From Amoebidium appalachense (lineage: Eukaryota; Ichthyosporea), in the NCBI GenBank assembly GCA_963693365.1, contig CAVNZM010000002.1, positions 1,674,001-1,738,000 on the forward strand: a stretch of 64,000 nucleotides of DNA, written 5' to 3'. Below, one piece after another: positions 1 through 8,578 of this stretch (its first letter is position 1; the number at the start of each line of letters is the position of its first letter). The position numbers and the translations under genes are program-made. The notes beneath the pieces were generated by a model. That model searched no databases and had not been told where the DNA came from. It saw nothing but the letters and a program-made list of their open reading frames with translations.

Positions 1-183
1 TGTGTTCACACATACTGTCAAGCACACACACATCATGGGGAAAGCCCGAGAGTCTGCCCAGACCGAGTGACACCCTGAGGCATGACCACCTTGGCATGTT
101 TGCACGCACTGAATAAGCATTTCCGCTAATGAACCCTCCGTTAGAGTCCGTGTAAGATTACTACTTAAGATATGACGTGAAAC

Positions 184-564
184 CTAGGTTGGTTCATAGT
201 TCCACTGCTTGCACGAACACGAAGAATAACTGGGGTTTACCTTGTTGTTGCACACTTGGCAGATACTGTCCGTGCAGCTAACCCAGTCAACACCCCTTAC
301 AAAGAACGAGCCGCTTGAGATGGTGAAGCAGCCATCCAGATACGCCTTAGAAGGACCATGACAGTTTCCGCTGTCCTGAAAAATTTGTATTGCTGCCTCT
401 GTCTGTGAGTTGCGGCCGAGGCCGAGCAACAAAAAGGTGGCGAGCAGTGTGGCATACATGGCTGCAAGAACGTTGAAGCGGGCAGCAATGGCGAGGGAGG
501 CGGGTTTCCTGCCAGTGATTGTATAAGGCGAGTGTAAAAGAAGAGTCAAAAACGTCCGAAACAC
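184..564 (-). CDS. Small cysteine-rich secreted protein (hypothetical)
   Basis: This is a 126-codon open frame on the minus strand. I do not recognise a family. A second Met (codon 457-459) begins a good signal peptide, MYATLLATFLLLGLG, followed by a polar stretch, so the real start may be there. The mature part is rich in Cys, Gly and Ser, with cysteines in NCHG, DGCF, VSCTDSICQVC and CSC, as in small disulfide-bonded extracellular proteins. After the codons for CNNK the minus strand reads AAG followed by GTAAAC, a good splice donor (at about 239), so the last 18 residues may be intron and the gene may continue off the left edge. Composition is ordinary and free of the simple repeats that make false frames nearby. 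Secretion is inferred from the hydrophobic segment only. Confidence 0.45.
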   Translation of the reverse strand: MFRTFLTLLLHSPYTITGRKPASLAIAARFNVLAAMYATLLATFLLLGLGRNSQTEAAIQIFQDSGNCHGPSKAYLDGCFTISSGSFFVRGVDWVSCTDSICQVCNNKVNPSYSSCSCKQWNYEPT

Positions 565-1304
565 TTCGATTTCTCGACGTTCGAATTGCTTCCCGTGAGC
601 TTACTTCTCTAAAAAACTCAGCGAGTGATCCTAGCAGTTCGAGGAAAAATCTGTGGATAATTGGAACAACTGCGAACTGCAAAAAGAAAAATAGACAAAG
701 AAAATGACTACCATGACATGCACGTGGGCTAGTTTTTAATAGCCAAAAAAAAAAAAAAAAAAAAAAAAAGAACATACACCAAGCTGGTTTTCCGAACACT
801 CAGTGTTTTCTTGTGACGAGCCTTTGCCTTTTTTGCGTTGGTTTAGTCTCCCTAGCGGCAAAGAAAGTGCCATGACGTGTTTTGATTGGTTTAGATAGCA
901 ATCGGGTGCGCGCTGAGCTAGGGAGACCGGTGCCATTGCAAGCACGGCCCGAGGCGCCTCGGATTCTGAACATGCAAGCTTAAGGCTTGTGCCTTTCAAA
1001 GTTTCATTTCAACAGAACCCACACCACGGCCATCTTGCTGTTCAAAATGGCCGTGGCGTGACTGCAATGAAGGGAAATTTCGAGTGGATTTTGAGTTGAA
1101 AAGCTGAGATGGAAAGAGGGGGAAAGGGAGAAGGGGGGGAGGGGGGAGGACGGGGTCGCCGGCCGTGGGCCCCGGTTAGGGGGATGGCACAAGTAATATT
1201 GGTCTTGCCCGGGGGGACTCCCCGGGCCCGGGGGTTCGTGGCGAGGCACGCAAGGGAGTGGGAGCCTCGGGGGGCGGGGCGGGGCGGGGCGGGGCGGGGC
1301 GGGG

Positions 1305-1351
<47 letters not shown>

Positions 1352-1727
1352 TACCATTCAGGGGGGCAGGAGGGAGATCTAGAAGGGGGTAGTGCATGCA
1401 GCATGTCTACAACGTTAACTATACGCACATGTGACTGAACTATCGAAACCACGGCCGTGATCGAAACCGCCCTGGAATGTTGTAGCTCTCAGGCTCCTCG
1501 TTCGAGGCACCCGGCCCTAATTAGAAGCCTTGCTTTGTTTCCCCCATCCGGCGTTGTGCATTTATAAATACTTTGAATATGTACCAGCACACCTGATCAA
1601 TTTGACGTGCACAGTAATAATTGTGACTAGCAGTGTTTGCATTCATTTCAGTAGCCTTTGCTTATTAGATCATATGATACGTGTGAACGTTGTTCGAATT
1701 TGTGGGCATACAGTGTGCGTCCGCGTG
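565..1727. other. Intergenic stretch with A-tract and G/GC-box tract
   Basis: I see no supported gene. It holds a poly-A run near 745-769 and a G-rich segment at 1109-1350. That segment has six tandem GGGGC units followed by about 44 uninterrupted G. A GATTGGTT (CCAAT-box-like) motif lies near 883. The reading frames here are Pro- or Gly-rich translations of the G-run. Confidence 0.6.
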
Positions 1728-1799
1728 CAAGATTGTCAAATGTTGTTCGTCGTGAGTTTGTACTTTTCCCTGCTTGGCTTGACTTGAAACTTGTAAGTC

Positions 1800-2054
1800 C
1801 CGACGTTTTTTTTCTTTCGACGTTTTTTTTCTTTCGCCCGACGTTTTTTTTCTTTCGCCCGACGTTTTTTTTTCTTTCGCCCGACGGTTTTTTTTTTCTT
1901 TCGCCCGACGTTTTTTTTTCTTTCACACGTTTTTTTTCTTTCACACACGTTTTTTTCTTTCACACGTTGTTTTTTTTCTTTCTTTTTTTTCTTTCTTTAC
2001 TTTCTCTACTTAGGCATCGGCCTTTACTTAGGCATCCACCTCTACTTAGGCCCC
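1800..2054 (+). repeat. LINE 5' leader: pyrimidine-rich 18-22 bp tandem repeats
   Basis: About nine tandem copies of a 17-24 base unit (CGACG, a T8-10 run, CTTTCGCC) run from 1800 to about 1975. Later copies drift to CACACG in place of GCCCGACG. Three copies of an 18-base unit containing CTACTTAGGCA follow at about 2004-2054, just before ORF1. They lie inside the target-site duplications, so they belong to the element's 5' UTR. Tandem 5' UTR repeats act as internal promoters in some LINEs; that role here is inferred. Confidence 0.75.
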
Positions 2055-2078
2055 TTGAGGGGCAGCTAGAACCCACCC

Positions 2079-3224
2079 ATGGCGTCTCAGGATGCATCCT
2101 TGTCCCCGGACCCTCCTGGGACACCGCCTGGGAGCCGCAAACGTGATACACGGGAAGGAGAATCCCCAGATAAGAGGCTAACTAAACTGAGCCGAGCGGA
2201 ACAGGTTCCCTTTCCCGAGGTTAAAGCGCCACCGGCCGTGCCGCCAGCAAGTAGTTTTATTACGAAAGAACAACTGCACTTGATACCCGAGAAGGCTAGG
2301 AAAGCCGTGCTCAAACTTATGGCGCATCATGAGCAGCTCCGCACCCAAGTCTCCGACTTAACAACCCAAGTAGCTGAGTATAAAGCCAAACAGGACCACA
2401 CAGACCTCCTTGTTCAGCAAATGGAGACGCGCTTACGGCAGCTGGAAGCTGACCGGGCAACCCCCACCGGCCCTGCCCACGCGGGCCCGGCCCCTGCAGC
2501 ACAGGCAACCCCCGATGGGTTACCCACCCCCCCGGGGTCTCCCAAGTTCATACCCACAACGAATCCTAAGGTGTACCGCACTACGGTGGACGCCAAGACC
2601 GTGTACGTGTCCGAGAAAGTCAAAACGTATGCCGAGTCGGTGGCCCAGACCCACGGGGCTACCCAGGCTTTGGCAGCCCTTGCCGCAGCGTCAGCACTGC
2701 ACCCAACCCGCCGCCCTCGGGTGGCGTCTGACCCTGCCCCTCAGGGTACCGACGAGTCCGAGTTGACCACTGCAGCCTTCACCATGGTGCCGGCCAACAT
2801 CAGCACCATGCGTGACCGTCTTTACACCCTCGGTGTCCTCAACCGAATGATTCCCGACATGCTCTTCATTGGCCGTCGCTACACAGTGTTCATTGTGCGT
2901 GCCGGCTACCGTGATACCCTCATAAACATCATCCAACGTGCTACCGACGCCACCTTTCTCGCAGGCTTCGATCCTACGGCTCCCTACAACACCACACTTA
3001 ACCGTGTTGATGCAGAGGCCGCTGCCCGGGCCTCTTGGCAACGCCGGGTGCTTGCAAGAATGGCCAACGCCCATGCATGGGCTGTCAAGGCAGCCACACT
3101 TTACCCGGCATACGACAGCCGGGCCAAAACAGCAGCTGAGGTCCGTGCCTACTGGGAGGCTCAGCACGTGCAGGTCTTCAGCAAGCCCTACGACCCCACC
3201 GCCGCACCAGCCAACTCCCAGTAA
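2079..3224 (+). CDS. LINE ORF1 protein
   Basis: This is the 381-residue first frame of the LINE. In non-LTR elements ORF1 proteins usually bind the element RNA and assist target-primed reverse transcription. Residues about 1-75 are polar and Pro-rich. About 80-125 form a probable coiled coil with regular Leu/Val heptads (AVLKLMAHHEQLRTQ, then VSDLTTQVAEYKAK, then LLVQQMETRLRQLEA). A Pro/Thr/Ala-rich linker and a mixed C-terminal domain follow. I see no CCHC zinc knuckles, so it is not a Gag-like ORF1. The stop (TAA, 3222-3224) is two bases before the ORF2 ATG, suggesting termination-reinitiation. Family assignment rests on position and the coiled coil. Confidence 0.75.
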   Translation: MASQDASLSPDPPGTPPGSRKRDTREGESPDKRLTKLSRAEQVPFPEVKAPPAVPPASSFITKEQLHLIPEKARKAVLKLMAHHEQLRTQVSDLTTQVAEYKAKQDHTDLLVQQMETRLRQLEADRATPTGPAHAGPAPAAQATPDGLPTPPGSPKFIPTTNPKVYRTTVDAKTVYVSEKVKTYAESVAQTHGATQALAALAAASALHPTRRPRVASDPAPQGTDESELTTAAFTMVPANISTMRDRLYTLGVLNRMIPDMLFIGRRYTVFIVRAGYRDTLINIIQRATDATFLAGFDPTAPYNTTLNRVDAEAAARASWQRRVLARMANAHAWAVKAATLYPAYDSRAKTAAEVRAYWEAQHVQVFSKPYDPTAAPANSQ

Positions 3225-3226
3225 GC

Positions 3227-6200
3227 ATGCTCTCCTTTCTTTTCTGGAATGCTCGTAGTCTAAATAAGAGTAAAGCACAGTTTCTTCTTTCGTTACCCCA
3301 ACAGGAGTTCCCGTTTATTGTTGTCGCAGAAACGTGGTGGCGAGACCACGCCACACTCCGTCGGTCTGGACGGCTCGTCGGCGAGTCTACTCAGCCTGTG
3401 GGCCACAAGCCTCACTCCGGCATAGTGTTCATCGCCGCCTACCACTTTGTTAACCACTGTTCAGTTATAGCACGTACAATACACACACTCACCATCTCAG
3501 TTTGTGGCCATATATGCACTTTTGTTTATTTTCCACCTAGCCTTCCACTTCTAGCACTTAAACACGAGCTTAACACCATCGCCTCACATAACCCCACACT
3601 AGTGTTAGGAGACTGTAATAGCCCGCTAACTACCACCCCACACCCCCTGCACGGCCACCCACAGGCCCTACTTAAACCCAACCACCCACGCACGCCAACC
3701 TTTCACACTTTTGTTACAGCCTTACGCCTTACTCTTCCATCTGTAGTACAAGAACACCGCACGGACTGGGGGGCAGCCTCTGGTCCTTGCACCCTACACA
3801 TACACCACAACCTACACCCCCCACCGTCAGACCACCTACCTATAGTCTTTCGCACTACACTTAGCCTTTCTACGCCGTCACCACAACACACTTACAGACT
3901 TAACGTACGCGAACTTAAAAGCCAGCGCGGCCAAGCAGACACTCGCTTCTTTTTCGAGACGGTGCAACCGAGTCTATTATCGCTTGTGCGTGATGGACGC
4001 CAAACCCCACTACGCACCGACCAGACCTTCATCGATAGCGTCTGGTCTACAGTACGAGAAACCTTGTGGGACATAGGTGAATATGCCTGTTTAGGTGCCC
4101 AAGTTTACCCACAAGCACGAACTACACACACTCGCGGCCCTCGAGCGGAGGCTGCCTTACGTAAGCCTCTACCGTATCACATGCTATTGGGTAATATTCG
4201 GAAGATTGATCGCGGCGATCATTCGATTCGAATAACGGCCGACCCGTCATCCGACCCGGAATCTGCAACCGATTCCTTTTACGGCACCCTGTTTAAAAGT
4301 AACCCGACATGTATGGCCACGGACCTGGGGCAGGCGCCCCCTCCTGTTTTTGTTCCACCCTCCGACACACCACCACCACCACACACGGCGTGGCCAGCGG
4401 GGCCGGCTGAGTTTGGGGCGGCATTGGGGGAACTTTTTACCCCAGATGCGGTATGGCAGTTAGTCTCCCGTTACCCGTCCCGCAAAGCGTGCGGGCCGGA
4501 CGGCATCCCTATGGCACTACTTAAGGTACTCATCCCACCCCGACCCGAGAAAGACGAAAAGCGTGGCCCGCCGCCACCACTTACATGTATTCTTAGCGAG
4601 TTGTTTAGCTGGTATTCTGATGTCGGTAAAGTGCCCTCGGAGTGGCTAGCCACCTTAGTGTTTCCCATCAAGAAAACGGTTGCACAGGGTCCCATCCACG
4701 AATTTCGCCCTATCACCCTTACGTCCGTTTTTCGCCGATTATTCGAAAGTGGCCTTTTACAGGCCTTTTCCCATAACCCCACCCTTAAGCAGGCTTCCCA
4801 GCTGAGCCCTCTTCAGGCGGCGTTTCGGCATCGACACTCATGTTACGCACAAATCCTCACTCTACATAATGCAACTCAAAGTGATACCGAGCACCTCGTA
4901 TTTATCGATTTTAAGAACGCGTACGACACGGTCGACCTCCCTCGTCTGTGGGCCAAGTTAGCCACTCGCGGTGTCCCATTCCAAATGGGTCGGCTACTGG
5001 AAGCTATGTTTACGTTTACACGCGGACGAGCGGTGGTTAATGGGCGGCTATCCCCAGGGTTTACCCGCACGCGCGGGGTACTTCAAGGGTCCCTGCTAAG
5101 TCCTCTTCTTTTCAACCTGTATATTGATGATTTAGCCGACACTCTTTCTGCGGCACAAATTGACGGGGGGTTGCCATCCCAGGCTCCTCCCGCCCTCTTT
5201 TTTGCCGACGATATTGTGCTTATGTCATCCGATCCTCTCGAACTACGACAATACATTCGTGTGGTTGAACATTGGTGCCAGCGCAACGATATGCAGATTA
5301 ATGTCAAAAAGTGTGCCCTTTTATCAAAATCGATACCGGCATGGGACGACGTTTGTATTTTCGGCAGTCCCCTCCCTCGCCCAATCGAATACAAGTATTT
5401 GGGGATTCCGGTGGACGAATGGGGCATATGTTTCAAACGGATGATCGACCGTCGGGTGGAGAGTGCAGGCAGGTGTCTTCGGTTATTTCGGGATGTGTAT
5501 CTTGCTACTCTTTCTCATACTGTCCACCTATACAATCGTCTTAGTATATTTCGCACATATATTCGCCCTTTGTCGGAATACGGGTTGCCCTTACTAGCTA
5601 TGGCACCCCCTGATACTGTTACTAATGTCCTCAAATCATTAGATGATTTCCATTACACAACTTGTTGTATGTTTCTCACTGGTCTTTCCACACCTATCCC
5701 TAGACGCCTTTTTGATTCTCTCTACGCACTCACACCACCATCACAACGCGTACACGAATTAGCCCTTAAATTTCACGAGCACATCACCCGCCGTCCGCTT
5801 GTGCCCCGGACCACCCGCTCTTCCGGCTACACGCATCCCCGCCGGATTCGCCCCTGTACCTCTTCCCTTCCCAATCGTCTCTGCCCATTGCCGAGCGCTA
5901 TGTGGAATGGCTGGCGACCCCCCCCGGAGGTACGGCTAGATCATAGTGTGAATATGAATAGTTTCAAGTCTATGGCTGATAGATGTCTTTTTACTCTACG
6001 TGTTGAGTCCCTTCCGGTGTTAGGACCGCACAAACACCCACTACTAGTAGCCTATATGGCGGATACGGTTAGAGAGTCTCGTTCATACATAGATTCGTTT
6101 ATTCGTAATGTGGTGTGGTGTAAAAACGCAAAGATGATTATGGCTTGGCGGTGTAATCGGTTTCTGGTGTCTCCTGCTCGTATGTGTAATATGTGTGGGG

Positions 6201-6430
6201 GGCGGTTTACTCGCGGCTGCATATCTATCAATAAATGCAACCTGTTAGCTAGTGTATTAGAACCGGAGGTTATTGGCGGTTTTATTCTCTTTTCCTCCTC
6301 TCTTCCTCAATATATCCGTTTTAAGATGACTATCCTAGATCACCTTATTAATGCTGCACAGTATGATATTGTGATCCGGTGCCTTAACTTTCTGTCGGAG
6401 CTACCGATGCTAGCATCTGCTTACCCATAA
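3227..6430 (+). CDS. LINE ORF2: AP-like endonuclease and reverse transcriptase
   Basis: This is a 1067-residue polyprotein that nicks target DNA and copies the element RNA from the nick. The endonuclease (about 1-215) shows the exonuclease-endonuclease-phosphatase motifs in order: WNARSLN, the Glu of AETWW, GDCNS in place of GDFN, and SDHLPI. The reverse transcriptase (about 440-740) shows CGPDGIP, FRPITLTSVFRR, FIDFKNAYD (near 560), GVLQGSLLSPLLFNLYIDDL and FADDIVLM (near 660; the two catalytic Asp are intact), then YKYLGIPVD. A C-terminal CNMCGGRFTRGC pattern may bind zinc. It ends with an ILDHLINAAQYD segment that is also recognisable in the decayed minus-strand relative. No RNase H domain is evident. 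The ATG lies 2 bases after the ORF1 stop. Confidence 0.93.
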   Translation: MLSFLFWNARSLNKSKAQFLLSLPQQEFPFIVVAETWWRDHATLRRSGRLVGESTQPVGHKPHSGIVFIAAYHFVNHCSVIARTIHTLTISVCGHICTFVYFPPSLPLLALKHELNTIASHNPTLVLGDCNSPLTTTPHPLHGHPQALLKPNHPRTPTFHTFVTALRLTLPSVVQEHRTDWGAASGPCTLHIHHNLHPPPSDHLPIVFRTTLSLSTPSPQHTYRLNVRELKSQRGQADTRFFFETVQPSLLSLVRDGRQTPLRTDQTFIDSVWSTVRETLWDIGEYACLGAQVYPQARTTHTRGPRAEAALRKPLPYHMLLGNIRKIDRGDHSIRITADPSSDPESATDSFYGTLFKSNPTCMATDLGQAPPPVFVPPSDTPPPPHTAWPAGPAEFGAALGELFTPDAVWQLVSRYPSRKACGPDGIPMALLKVLIPPRPEKDEKRGPPPPLTCILSELFSWYSDVGKVPSEWLATLVFPIKKTVAQGPIHEFRPITLTSVFRRLFESGLLQAFSHNPTLKQASQLSPLQAAFRHRHSCYAQILTLHNATQSDTEHLVFIDFKNAYDTVDLPRLWAKLATRGVPFQMGRLLEAMFTFTRGRAVVNGRLSPGFTRTRGVLQGSLLSPLLFNLYIDDLADTLSAAQIDGGLPSQAPPALFFADDIVLMSSDPLELRQYIRVVEHWCQRNDMQINVKKCALLSKSIPAWDDVCIFGSPLPRPIEYKYLGIPVDEWGICFKRMIDRRVESAGRCLRLFRDVYLATLSHTVHLYNRLSIFRTYIRPLSEYGLPLLAMAPPDTVTNVLKSLDDFHYTTCCMFLTGLSTPIPRRLFDSLYALTPPSQRVHELALKFHEHITRRPLVPRTTRSSGYTHPRRIRPCTSSLPNRLCPLPSAMWNGWRPPPEVRLDHSVNMNSFKSMADRCLFTLRVESLPVLGPHKHPLLVAYMADTVRESRSYIDSFIRNVVWCKNAKMIMAWRCNRFLVSPARMCNMCGGRFTRGCISINKCNLLASVLEPEVIGGFILFSSSLPQYIRFKMTILDHLINAAQYDIVIRCLNFLSELPMLASAYP

Positions 6431-6600
6431 TATGTAATAGGGGTGTCAGATACTACGATGGCGCTCATTGTTGCCTAGCATGTACATATGTCACTGGCTG
6501 CATTTGATTGGCTGTGCTGGAAAACGCAGTAGGCCGTCGAATGTGGCTGGGCCTCCGGCAATGTCCACGCAATAAAAAGTGTGTAAACCCCAAGATTGTC

Positions 6601-7022
6601 CGCCGTATGAAAAAATTTTATCCCTTGAAATGATATTTCAAAAATGTGAAAATCTTAGAATTTATCAGCAGAACATTCGGCATATCTCACTAAAGTTTAT
6701 GGAGAAAAGGAAAAATGCGAAAATGGAAATGAGGAAAAAGCCCATATTGATTTGCTCGTTTCGGAATGGGATAGAAGAAGATACAAACAAAACAACAATA
6801 AAAAATAAACCCCTTACTCTCGGATACGGATAAGATAACGACTTAGATAATCATACACCCTAGAAAACTCGTTAAACATTCGGTGATTTAACAGATAGTC
6901 AATAGACGTAAAATCAGGATTATCTAAATAAGCCAGTCTTCTAACTTCCAACCGTTAATAATTTGACTGATAAATAAATACATCTATCTAAATGTTTACG
7001 AGAAAAAGGTTCGGCACAAAAG
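6601..7022. other. AT-rich spacer between LINE copies
   Basis: This stretch is noticeably richer in A+T than the flanks. It contains a short 84-codon frame (6579-6833) that starts inside the LINE tail, so I do not call it a gene. It is the left part of the sequence into which the truncated LINE copy inserted. Confidence 0.5.
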
Positions 7023-7176
7023 TGGCACAAACATTTATGGACTCTCTCTACGCACTCACACCACCATCACAACGCGTGCACGAATTAGCCCTTACAAAAT
7101 GGCACAAATATTTATGGATTCTCTCTACGCACTCACACCACCATCACAACGCGTGCACGAATTAGCCCTAATTTCA
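7023..7176 (+). repeat. 77-bp tandem duplication at the 5' end of the truncated LINE
   Basis: Two copies of a 77-base unit (7023-7099 and 7100-7176) each start TGGCACAAA, include the target duplication ATTTATGGA, and carry about 55 bases of LINE ORF2 beginning CTCTCTACGCACTCACACC. Because the unit spans flank and element together, the duplication happened at or after insertion. Confidence 0.85.
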
Positions 7177-7998
7177 CGAGCACATCACCCGCCTGTCCAC
7201 TTGTGCCCCGGACCACCCGCTCTTCCGGCTACACGCATCCCCGCCGGATTCGCCCCTCTACCTCTTCCCTTCCCCATCTTCCGCTGCCCATGGCCGAGCG
7301 TTATGTGGAATGGCTGGCGACCCCACCGGAGGTACGGCTAGATCATAGTGTGAATATGAATAGTTTCAAGTCTATGGCTGATAGATATCTTTTTACTCTA
7401 CGTGTTGAGTCCCTTCCGGTGTTAGGACCGCCAAAACACCAACTACTAGTAGCCTATATGGCGGATACGGTTAGAGAGTCTCGTTCATACATAGATTCGT
7501 TTATTCGTAATGTGGTGTGGTGTAAAAACGCAAAGATGATTATGGATTGGCGGTGAATCGGTTTCTGGTGTCTCCTGCTCGTATGTGTAATATGTGTGGG
7601 GGGCGGTTACTCGCGGCTGCATATCTATCAATAAATGCAACCTGTTCGCTAACGTCTTAGAACCGGAGGTTATTGGCGGTTTTATTCTCTTTTCCTCCTC
7701 TCTTCCTCAATATATCCGTTTTACGATGACTATCCTAGATCACCTTATTAATGCTGCACAGAATGATATTGTGATCCGGTGCCTTAACTTTCTGTCCGAG
7801 CCGGCGCTACCGATGCTAGCCTCTGCTTACCCATAATATGTAATAGGGGTGTCATATACTACGATGGCGCTTATTGTTGCCGAGCATGTACATATGTCAC
7901 TGGCTGCATTTGATTGGCTGCGCAGGAAAACGCAGTAGGCCGTCGAATGTGGCTGGGCCTCCGGCAGTGTCCACGCAATAAAAAGTGTGTAAACCCCA
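7042..7998 (+). mobile_element. 5'-truncated, frameshifted LINE copy with 9-bp target duplication
   Basis: This copy matches the last ~870 bases of the full LINE (from about 5722 to 6590), covering the ORF2 C-terminus and the whole 3' UTR. Identity by eye is in the mid-to-high 90s percent. Small deletions break the frame, for example near 7171, 7552 and 7608. It is flanked by ATTTATGGA at 7033-7041 and 7999-8007. The 3' end is again GTGTGTAAACCCC with no poly(A). 5' truncation is typical of target-primed reverse transcription. Confidence 0.88.
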
Positions 7999-8392
7999 AT
8001 TTATGGAAACAAAGATTACAACGCCAAAATAAACATTTCCAAGCAATAGCACAAGTAGGGGTTATAATGGCAAAATCAGTAAGAGTGGTAGGTTTACGAG
8101 AGGAAGGATTAAAAAAACTTTCCGGAATAGCCAAGGCATCCGATCCTTGACTACCCCGGTTGGAGTTATACTATAGTAGCTTAGAGGGGGTTTACTCTGT
8201 CACACTCGAGGCAAAGGGAAACCAGTCTCAGGTATGGGGGGGTTTTTGCTTGGAATATCCCCTCAGCGGTATATCATGATCACGTACATAGATGTCGGGT
8301 GATGACTATATATCAGGAGTATATCAGGGTTTACTTTCTCTACGAGACACCATAAAGACTACAAAGAGAAATCAATTAGTTGGGGTTCCCCG

Positions 8393-8559
<167 letters not shown>

Positions 8560-8578
8560 CAGTGTGTGCGCGCGTGCG

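Larger units (their letters stand above)
1738..6590 (+). mobile_element. Full-length non-LTR (LINE) retrotransposon with target-site duplication
   Basis: The element is about 4.85 kb: a pyrimidine-rich leader, ORF1, ORF2 two bases later, and a short 3' UTR. Its limits are set by a perfect 10-base direct repeat, CAAGATTGTC, at 1728-1737 and 6591-6600, which I read as the target-site duplication. The 3' UTR has AATAAA at 6571, and the element ends GTGTGTAAACCCC with no poly(A) tail. The same 3' end is seen in the truncated copy downstream, which independently supports the boundary. Both frames are open and the endonuclease and reverse-transcriptase motifs are present, so it may be recent or still active. 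The lack of mutation and the intact duplication argue for youth; activity is inference. Confidence 0.85.
6978..8150 (+). pseudogene. AT-rich coding fragment interrupted by a LINE insertion
   Basis: If the truncated LINE (7042-7998) and one copy of its 9-base target duplication are ignored, an open frame runs from 6978 through the left flank straight into the right flank. It ends at the TGA at 8148-8150 and reads about 70 Lys/Gln-rich residues, including HLWKQRLQRQ, then AIAQVGVIMAKSVRVVGLRE, then GLKKLSGIAK. Codon use is A/T-ending, unlike other genes here. It could be the tail of another mobile element or an organelle-derived fragment; I do not recognise it. Confidence 0.3.

Noticed and set aside
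1800-1975. CRISPR-like array (regular T-rich repeats)
   Set aside because: The units are head-to-tail with no unique spacers, lie inside a LINE 5' UTR, and the genome is eukaryotic.
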